Source: Bacteroidaceae bacterium (GTDB lineage: Bacteria > Bacteroidota > Bacteroidia > Bacteroidales > Bacteroidaceae). Taken from it: a DNA stretch of 64,000 nucleotides. The notes below the pieces were generated by a model, which searched no databases, was not told where the DNA came from, and saw nothing but the letters and a program-made list of their open reading frames with translations. Of the stretch, positions 57,742 through 64,000 are shown one piece after another (positions within the stretch are counted from its first letter, which is position 1; the number at the start of each line of letters is the position of its first letter). A program made the translations under genes and the position numbers. The DNA lies in assembly GCA_017524545.1 (NCBI GenBank), contig JAFXVN010000085.1, positions 1 through 64,000 of the forward strand, in the 5' to 3' direction.

Positions 57742-57773
57742 TTAGAAAAGGTAAAAAGTAAAAAGGTGAAAAG

Positions 57774-59945
57774 ATGAGAAAGATATTCCTACTGGCTACT
57801 GCCCTGCAACTACTCCCCTTCGGAGGCTGGGGGGGCTGGCTTCTGGCCCAGCAACCCACCACTATGATTATGAAGACCGCCAATGGCGCTGTCGTCCGTA
57901 CCGAAGTGAACGAGGTGGAAAAGATAACATTTGCCGACACGCTGTACAACCTCAACAAAAACGGCGACCCACTCCTCGAGCCGAACGACCTCTGCTGGCC
58001 CGAAGACCGCTTGCTGCCCCTCTTCCCTTCACCAGCAAGCCAAATCAGGACGCTGGACATGAGCGCAGCCAATCTCAGCGACGATGAGCGCGTCATGTTC
58101 TGCACGCTGCAGGGCATCATCAATCGCACCCGCCCGCGCATTCTCCTGTACAACCACAACGAGGAACCGCAAACAACATGGCCCACGGCACATAGCCTCA
58201 GAACCGCTGCCATCTCCACCTCTTCACCCTATACACTGGTGAAGCAGTTCAAAGAGGAGATAAACGGTCTGGTGCTCTACAGCAACGCGCTGTCGAGCCA
58301 CTATTCCAACCTCGCCGTCACCATCGCCGGACTGGAACGCCTGCTCCCCGTGACGGCCGAAGTCCGAGCCAAGCTCGTAGCGAATGGCATGGACTTCCCT
58401 GTTGTGGAAGACCTCACTTCGCTCACGATGTCCACCACACTGGCTGTCTATAACTACCTCTACGACAACTATTGGAGCCGCTGCAACCACCGCCTGCTCA
58501 TCAGCGAGCGTCCCAACATACCATACGTGCACGACATCGGTGTGGCATGTGGTTCGGCATGTGTGTGGCTCGACCCTCGCACCTCAAGCGAACGCATCCT
58601 GCTCGACAAGATGCTCAAAGACATGACCCCCGGTCGCGACATCGTCCTGGGCTGGTATCCCGAGGAACGCTCCGGAGTGGGCGAAGCCACAAAGTACGGC
58701 CTATCGACCGTCCCCGCCGACTTCTTTGAGAACACCACAGTCTATACGGCAGTCAACAAGCCCGTCAAGATAGCCCCCGTGCCCAAACGTCCGAAGCTGG
58801 AGAACAAAGTGTATGCGGCCGTCTATATCAGCGACGGCGACAACATCCAGTACTGCCAACATGCGATGGCTAAAATCTTCGAGCAGAGCGGGCGCGGCCA
58901 GATGGCCATGAACTGGACGGTCAGCCCTGCCTTGGCCGACTTCTCGCCCATGATGCTAAACTACTACTACCGCAAGGCATCTACCAACGATTGCTTCGTC
59001 AGCGGACCCTCTGGACTTGGCTATGCCATGCCCTACGATGCACACAACTCATGCTATTACGCCAGTTCAAGTAACAGCAAGCTGATTACACCATACACGC
59101 AACTCACCCAACGCTATCTCGAGAAAGCCGGCCTGCGCGTCATTACCATTTGGGACGACATCAGCACTACACAGCGCAAGGTCTATGCAGATAACTGCCC
59201 CTACCTCTACGGACTCACCATCAACGATTGGGAACGACAGAGCGGCCGACTGACCACCAAGGTACAGTCGAAGTGGCTGCCCATCACAGTCCAATACCCC
59301 TGCTATGCCAACGGCGTGGATGTCATCACCGACTTCTTCAACCGCGACATCAAGAACTTCACCGGTGCAGAGCCGATGTTCGTCACCGGCCAAGCTACCG
59401 TGTGGGACGTTGGTCCAGACAAACTCATTGCCTTGAAGGACAAACTCAACGCGCTCTCGCCAGGCAATGTCAACATCGTCCGTGCCGACCACTGGTTCAG
59501 CTATTACAACGAGGCTCACCATTTGCCATTCAACATCACCATGCTTCAGGATATGGTGATTACCTCGTCTCCTGCCAAGACAAACGTCAAGTTCGCCGCA
59601 GACGGGTCGCCCTCCGAGGGATATATATGGATTTCGCAAACCACCGATGGAACTGGCTGGGTGCAGCTGGATTTCAAGGAAACTTATCGGATTAGCCGTT
59701 ATGTGGTGCGCCATGCCGAAGCAGCAGGTCTGGATCCTGGCCTCAACTGCCGCGACTTCACCATCGAGACCAGTCTCGACGGCGAGACATGGACCACGGC
59801 AGGCACCTACCAGGACAACTTCTCGCCCGTGACCGAAGCTGCCATCACTCCCATCGATGCACGCTATGTGCGAGTGAATGTCACCAATGGCGGCACCGAC
59901 GGCTACGTCCGCATCGGTGACATCGAAGTCTATGGGGCACACTAA
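57774..59945 (+). CDS. GxGYxYP-type putative glycoside hydrolase with F5/8-type C domain
   Basis: 723 residues. After the signal peptide comes a short domain shared with the upstream protein, then the GxGYxYP region (about 90-570): VMFCTLQGIINRTRPRILLY, YISDGDNIQYCQHAM, NWTVSPALADFSPMMLNYYY and GPSGLGYAMPY, the family motif in slightly varied form. The C-terminal 140 residues (GYIWISQTTDGTGWVQLDF, ISRYVVRHAEAAG) are a discoidin-like carbohydrate-binding domain. It probably acts on a polysaccharide at the surface. The signal sequence holds LLPFGGWGGWLL, which may be a translated GC-rich repeat. Ends overlap the convergent TrmO gene by four bases. Confidence 0.8.
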   Translation: MRKIFLLATALQLLPFGGWGGWLLAQQPTTMIMKTANGAVVRTEVNEVEKITFADTLYNLNKNGDPLLEPNDLCWPEDRLLPLFPSPASQIRTLDMSAANLSDDERVMFCTLQGIINRTRPRILLYNHNEEPQTTWPTAHSLRTAAISTSSPYTLVKQFKEEINGLVLYSNALSSHYSNLAVTIAGLERLLPVTAEVRAKLVANGMDFPVVEDLTSLTMSTTLAVYNYLYDNYWSRCNHRLLISERPNIPYVHDIGVACGSACVWLDPRTSSERILLDKMLKDMTPGRDIVLGWYPEERSGVGEATKYGLSTVPADFFENTTVYTAVNKPVKIAPVPKRPKLENKVYAAVYISDGDNIQYCQHAMAKIFEQSGRGQMAMNWTVSPALADFSPMMLNYYYRKASTNDCFVSGPSGLGYAMPYDAHNSCYYASSSNSKLITPYTQLTQRYLEKAGLRVITIWDDISTTQRKVYADNCPYLYGLTINDWERQSGRLTTKVQSKWLPITVQYPCYANGVDVITDFFNRDIKNFTGAEPMFVTGQATVWDVGPDKLIALKDKLNALSPGNVNIVRADHWFSYYNEAHHLPFNITMLQDMVITSSPAKTNVKFAADGSPSEGYIWISQTTDGTGWVQLDFKETYRISRYVVRHAEAAGLDPGLNCRDFTIETSLDGETWTTAGTYQDNFSPVTEAAITPIDARYVRVNVTNGGTDGYVRIGDIEVYGAH

Positions 59946-60679
59946 TTCTCAAGCCAGGCTTCGATTTCGTTATCCCCAATGCGGAACTTGACTTCCTTGC
60001 CTGCGAAGGGAAGCGTATAGACACGGTTGGGGTCGTCGTGATAGTGCGGACGCGGGTCGGAAGCAAGAATCTCCTTGAGAGCTTCGAGATGCGAAGTATC
60101 AAAAGCTTCGAGGATTGAAAGATGAAAATTGAAAATTGAAAACTCTGCTTCAGTTCTCCCCTCTCCCTTTGGAGAGGGGTCGGGGGTAAGGCTGCCCTTG
60201 GCTTCCGGGTGGCTGTCGGTAAAGGCGAGGTAAGGCTTGATGTCGAAGATGGGTGTGCCATCCATCATATCTGCACCCTCCACCTCTATCACCGGGCCGT
60301 CGGGAGTGTGAAGGTCGATACTGAGGATGCGAACCGAAGAGAGTCCGATGTTATTGGGACGGAAGGGGCTTCTTGTGGCAAAGACACCCATCCGCGTGTT
60401 CCCGCCCAAACGCGGCGGACGCACGGTCGCCTTGAATTTGAATTTTGTATTTATAAATTTTGAATTTGCAGCTCGTGCCTCGCTGAAGTCCCACAGTAGC
60501 CAGATATGACTGAAGCCCTCCAAGCCTCGCAAAGCCTCAGGGTCGCGATACTCTGGTTCGAAGACAATCCTGCCCCTTAGCCCCTTGACGAGTCCGCTCT
60601 GGCGAGGCACGCCGAACTTCGTTGGGAAGTCAGTCCTTATTGTCGCTATGGGCTTCAGTTCATAGTTCACAATTCTCAA
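59942..60679 (-). CDS. trmO: TrmO-like tRNA-methyltransferase with repeat-coded insertions
   Basis: 245 residues; TsaA/TrmO family. Core: ELKPIATIRTDFPTKFGVPR, GLEGFSHIWLLWDFSEA, VRPPRLGGNTRMGVFATRSP then FRPNNIGLSSVRIL, IEVEGADMMDGTPIFDIKPY, and C-terminal YTLPFAGKEVKFRI. It methylates t6A37 in tRNA-Thr(GGU). Three parts are foreign to the family and coded by intergenic-type repeat: the first residues (MRIVNYE), residues about 68-84 (AANSKFINTKFKFKA) and about 163-190 (SLTPDPSPKGEGRTEAEF and FSIFNFHLSIL). All fall between core blocks, so the enzyme may still work. Confidence 0.85.
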   Translation of the reverse strand: MRIVNYELKPIATIRTDFPTKFGVPRQSGLVKGLRGRIVFEPEYRDPEALRGLEGFSHIWLLWDFSEARAANSKFINTKFKFKATVRPPRLGGNTRMGVFATRSPFRPNNIGLSSVRILSIDLHTPDGPVIEVEGADMMDGTPIFDIKPYLAFTDSHPEAKGSLTPDPSPKGEGRTEAEFSIFNFHLSILEAFDTSHLEALKEILASDPRPHYHDDPNRVYTLPFAGKEVKFRIGDNEIEAWLEN

Positions 60680-60778
60680 TTCACAATTCTCAATTCATAA
60701 TTCTCAATTCATAATTCATCCATACCCAGTTAATGATTCCATATTTACTATGAACTATGCACTATGAACTATGAATTC
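60660..60778. repeat. CAATTCT and AACTATG tandem repeats between MATE and trmO
   Basis: CACAATTCTCAATT-type units (about five) then AACTATG units. The left edge codes the first residues of TrmO and the right edge codes the last residues of MATE (KEFIVHSA), so both genes have ends made from repeat. Confidence 0.75.
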
Positions 60779-62092
60779 CTTATAGTAGAGCAGCCCTGCT
60801 GTGGTCAGTCCGAAGGGGAATGCCATCCAGACACCTATGATGCCCCAGTTGCAGACGAAGGCGAAAATATAGCCCAGCGGCAGTGAGACAAGGATGTAAG
60901 CCACAAAAGCTATCCATACCATTGCCTTCACGCGAGCCATACCACGAAGAGCGTTGGCGTAAGTGCTTTGCAAGGCATCGCCAAACTGGAATATCAGGAA
61001 AGGAATGATTATCACTGCTACAAGTGCTGCCACATCGGCACTGGGCGTAAAGAGGAAGCCAACCCTGTCGCGCAGCAAGAAGAGCGGAATGCCCTGGCAG
61101 AGCGCGATGAACCAGCACAAATGGACACCAGAGGCTGCCACCTTGCGCGTCTGCTCCATCTCGCCAGCACCGCGATAGTAGCTCACGCGAACAGCCACCG
61201 CTGCCGACAGGCCATAATAGAGCATAAAGAAGAAGTGGCTGATAGTAATCACTACCTGATGCGCCGCCAATGCATTCGTACCTAACCATCCGGCGTATGT
61301 GGCACTGAGGCTGAACGAAGCGGCCTCCATGCCCATTTGCAGAGCCACAGGCCAGCCAAGACGAGATATCTCTAAGACCCCCTCTAACTTCCCCTTAAGG
61401 GGGGAGAATAGAGTCTTGAAGTCCTTTCGATACAGCTCGTAATGCTTTGTGAAATGGAACACGCCAGCCATGAGCGCCAGCTGCAAGAGGCGGCTCAACA
61501 GCGTGGCAATGCCTGCGCCCAGCAGTCCCATCTCTGGAAAGCCATAATGCCCGAAGATGAGGAGCCAGTTACCAACGAAGTTGAACACATTGGCCACGAC
61601 CATTATCCACATTGGCATTGCCGTGTCCTGCACGCCGTCGCTGAATTGCTTGTAGGCATTGAACACCATCTGGGGCAGCAGGCTCAACAGAAGAATAAAT
61701 AGGTAAGGGCGCATGAGGGGCATCAACTCCTCCGGCTGTCCGAGCCAGGGAAGCGCAACCCAAATCATGCCTGCAAGGAACGTCAGCAACACGCCTACGC
61801 CAGAGCAGGCAATGAGTCCGTTCCTGAGTTTGCCGGCAATGTCATGTACCCTACCCTCTCCGTACAAGGCTCCGACGACAGGTGTCAGTCCATACGAGAA
61901 GCCCATGCCCGCCACAAGGAGCAAGGACAGCGTATTGTTCACAAAGCCGGCAGCCGCCAGCTCATTCGTGCCGTAACGCCCCACCATGAGCGTATCGGCA
62001 AGCCCCATCAGGATGGTGCTCAGTTGCCCCAACATGATTGGCACGCCGATACGCAGTAGGTCGGTATAGTGTGATGTCCTTACGCGAACCAC
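60755..62092 (-). CDS. MATE-family multidrug/cation efflux transporter
   Basis: 445 residues with twelve predicted membrane helices. Typical blocks: [55 protein letters not shown], and in the second half [20 protein letters not shown] with NALAAHQVV. It exports drugs or cations using a sodium or proton gradient. The GTG start overlaps the end of the phosphorylase gene by 13 bases. Residues about 226-240 ([13 protein letters not shown]), in the cytoplasmic loop between the two halves, are coded by a CCCCTTAAGGGG palindrome. Confidence 0.88.
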   Translation of the reverse strand: MVRVRTSHYTDLLRIGVPIMLGQLSTILMGLADTLMVGRYGTNELAAAGFVNNTLSLLLVAGMGFSYGLTPVVGALYGEGRVHDIAGKLRNGLIACSGVGVLLTFLAGMIWVALPWLGQPEELMPLMRPYLFILLLSLLPQMVFNAYKQFSDGVQDTAMPMWIMVVANVFNFVGNWLLIFGHYGFPEMGLLGAGIATLLSRLLQLALMAGVFHFTKHYELYRKDFKTLFSPLKGKLEGVLEISRLGWPVALQMGMEAASFSLSATYAGWLGTNALAAHQVVITISHFFFMLYYGLSAAVAVRVSYYRGAGEMEQTRKVAASGVHLCWFIALCQGIPLFLLRDRVGFLFTPSADVAALVAVIIIPFLIFQFGDALQSTYANALRGMARVKAMVWIAFVAYILVSLPLGYIFAFVCNWGIIGVWMAFPFGLTTAGLLYYKEFIVHSA

Positions 62093-64000
62093 TTTACATA
62101 GCAGAAATCCTGTCGATGGGGCAGGTTTTCATTCTTCGGGTACAAACGGCAGCATACCTTGAAGCTACCTGCATTGTCCGAGCTGGCCAAAGCAGCAAAG
62201 GTATATTTATTACCTTCACAACCTTTCAATTCAAACGGAGTAACATGGTAAACGTGGTCCTCGCCGTTCTTGTCGGTAACGAGTGTCACCAGTTCCACGC
62301 CGATTGCATCGTCCAGTCCTGCTTCATCCACAACAACCTCGATGTTGTACTTCTTTCCGGCTTCGACATTGCCGTTGAGGACTTCGTCGTTTCTTCTGAT
62401 TTCCACCACGTTGACGGCATCCCAGCGCTCTGCTACGGTTTCCTTCCAGAGTGCAATTTCCTTGGCAAGCTGGTAGTTGTTGGCCTGCAGCTTCTGCGAA
62501 CGGTCGCGGAGCTTGTTGTAGAACCTCTCGTAGTAGTCGTCGAGCTGACGCTTCATGGTGTAGTGCGGAGCAATCTGAGCGATAGAGTTCTTGATGACCT
62601 TGATCCAACCCTTCGAGATACCCTTCTTGTCCCTGTTGTAATACAGAGGTATAATCTCGCTCTCCAAGAGGCCGTAGATGGTTGCAGCATCGAGACGGTC
62701 CTGATACTCCTGGTTCTGGTAGGTGCGCTTCTCTGTGAGTGCCCAGCCAGCGCCTTCGCGATAGCCTTCCAGCCACCAGCCATCCTTCACACTGAGGTTC
62801 ACGACACCGTTCATCTCGGCCTTCTCGCCACTGGTGCCGCTGGCCTCGAGGGGACGTGTCGGGGTGTTCATCCAAATATCCACACCGCTGACGAGGCGGC
62901 GAGCCAGCAGGAAGTCATAGTCCTCTACGAAGATAATCTTTCCTTGGAACTCGGGACGCTGGCTGATTTCATATATCTTCTTGATGAGTCCCTGTCCTGC
63001 GCCGTCGGCGGGGTGAGCCTTACCTGCAAAGAGGAAGATGACGGGACGCTCGGGATTGTTCACAATCTTGCTGAGACGCTCCAGGTCTGTGAACAGCAGG
63101 TGAGCACGCTTGTATGTGGCGAAGCGGCGGCAGAAGCCGATGACCAGAGCATTGGGGTTGAAGCTTTCAACGAGCTTGACCACGCGCTGCGGGTCGCCCT
63201 GGTTCTTCAGCCATGTCTCCTTGTACTGCTCACCAACATATTTGAAGAGCTTGTCCTTCAACACCTGACGAACTTTCCAGATTTCCTCGTCGGGACAATT
63301 GTAGATGCCGTGCCAGATTTCTTCGTTCGACTGGTCGCTGAGATGCTTGGCGTCGAAATACTTGGCATAAATCTGACGCCATTCTGTAGCACACCAAGTG
63401 GGGAAGTGTACGCCATTGGTGACGTAGCCCACATGACTCTCATCGGGGTAATAGCCGTTCCAAATGCCGTTGAACATCTTCTTGCTGACCTCACCGTGCA
63501 ACCAGCTCACACCGTTGACCTCCTGACATGTGTTGCAGGCAAAGGTGCTCATGCAGAACTTCTCGTTCTTGTCGTCGGGGTTTGTGCGGCCCATGCCGAT
63601 GAACTCGTCCCATGTGATGCCAAGCATCTGGGGATAGCCGCCCATATACTTGCCGAAAAGCTGCTCGTCGAAGTAGTCGTGACCGGCAGGCACAGGCGTA
63701 TGAACGGTATAAAGACCCGTGGCGCGAACCAGCTCAAGTGCTTGGTTGAACGTCAGACCTTCCTTGATGTAGTCGCACAGGCGCTGCAGGTTGCAGAGAG
63801 CGGCGTGACCTTCGTTGCAGTGATAGACATCCTTCTTGATGCCGAGCTTCTTCAACAACAGCATACCGCCGATGCCAAGCAGAATCTCCTGCTTCAGACG
63901 GTTTTCCCAGTCGCCGCCATAGAGAGCGTGGGTGATGGGCTTGTCGAACTCGGAGTTCATCTCGTTGTCGGTGTCGAGCAGATAGAGCTTCACGCGGCCG
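62080..64000 (-). CDS. glgP: Alpha-glucan phosphorylase, C-terminal part (runs off the right edge)
   Basis: About 640 residues seen; the frame stays open at the edge ([12 protein letters not shown]), so the N-terminal part lies outside. GT35 motifs: [80 protein letters not shown] and the pyridoxal-phosphate lysine in [20 protein letters not shown]. It belongs to the shorter phosphorylase type (TIGR02094-like). A C-terminal beta domain ([18 protein letters not shown]) is present. It removes glucose 1-phosphate from glycogen or maltodextrin. The stop overlaps the GTG of the MATE gene. Confidence 0.93.
   Translation of the reverse strand, partial: GRVKLYLLDTDNEMNSEFDKPITHALYGGDWENRLKQEILLGIGGMLLLKKLGIKKDVYHCNEGHAALCNLQRLCDYIKEGLTFNQALELVRATGLYTVHTPVPAGHDYFDEQLFGKYMGGYPQMLGITWDEFIGMGRTNPDDKNEKFCMSTFACNTCQEVNGVSWLHGEVSKKMFNGIWNGYYPDESHVGYVTNGVHFPTWCATEWRQIYAKYFDAKHLSDQSNEEIWHGIYNCPDEEIWKVRQVLKDKLFKYVGEQYKETWLKNQGDPQRVVKLVESFNPNALVIGFCRRFATYKRAHLLFTDLERLSKIVNNPERPVIFLFAGKAHPADGAGQGLIKKIYEISQRPEFQGKIIFVEDYDFLLARRLVSGVDIWMNTPTRPLEASGTSGEKAEMNGVVNLSVKDGWWLEGYREGAGWALTEKRTYQNQEYQDRLDAATIYGLLESEIIPLYYNRDKKGISKGWIKVIKNSIAQIAPHYTMKRQLDDYYERFYNKLRDRSQKLQANNYQLAKEIALWKETVAERWDAVNVVEIRRNDEVLNGNVEAGKKYNIEVVVDEAGLDDAIGVELVTLVTDKNGEDHVYHVTPFELKGCEGNKYTFAALASSDNAGSFKVCCRLYPKNENLPHRQDFCYVKWFA

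Overview
The window looks like a chromosomal segment of a Bacteroidales bacterium, most likely Prevotella or a close relative. The signs are many -7 boxes of the Bacteroidota form TAnnTTTG (usually TACCTTTGC), AT-rich leaders without clear Shine-Dalgarno sites, and typical families: Rho with a long acidic/basic insert, type III glutamine synthetase, PyrD/PyrK, GH92, a TonB-dependent receptor, DUF6359, DUF4112, a 'smalltalk' peptide and GxGYxYP. No rRNA, tRNA, CRISPR array or intact insertion sequence was seen.

Layout. 1-2.7 kb is a mobile-element-like module: a BT4734/VirE-N primase-type protein cut by the left edge, two small genes, an iteron-like repeat block, a UmuD/LexA-like S24 protein with a long C-terminal extension, and an antitoxin followed by only the tail of its toxin. 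2.9-10.4 kb is an AT-rich three-gene operon: a UvrD-type helicase with a Cas4/AddB-like Fe-S nuclease end, a beta-class adenine methyltransferase (Mod-like) and a DEAH helicase-nuclease (Res-like). 10.5-14.2 kb is accessory: a broken small gene, a lipoprotein, a KilA-N protein, a small HTH protein, a structured leader, HU, a P5-like protein and smalltalk.

14.2-43 kb is mostly housekeeping and surface metabolism: DPP-IV, a three-gene sugar-oxidation cluster (aldo/keto reductase, amidohydrolase, MDR dehydrogenase), NhaA, GH92, a TonB receptor, AsnA, ABC-F, Rho, a polysaccharide export lipoprotein, a transglutaminase with a dockerin-like tail, a zeta-toxin-like kinase next to trmD-pyrD-pyrK, HolA and AMP nucleosidase. 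43.4-46.4 kb is a second AT-rich island, a decaying restriction cluster (Mrr-like nuclease with a disrupted 5' end, frameshifted tail of a cytosine-5 methylase) bracketed by TGCAAC-type repeats. 46.5-64 kb holds a cohesin/dockerin protein, a DUF1080 lipoprotein, a zinc-ribbon/Nif3 pair, an agmatine-to-putrescine pair (aguA, aguB), glnN, a YjjG-like HAD phosphatase, a GxGYxYP protein, TrmO, MATE and alpha-glucan phosphorylase cut by the right edge.

The most unusual feature is repeats. Short tandem repeats and GC-rich palindromes fill the intergenic gaps, often directly before start codons, and the same kinds of sequence also lie inside reading frames (TonB receptor, ABC-F, TrmO, MATE, a HAD phosphatase, possibly Rho), where they are translated as extra peptide segments. 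This resembles the palindromic elements described in Rickettsia genes. Family names are recognised from memory of sequence motifs; no database search was possible.
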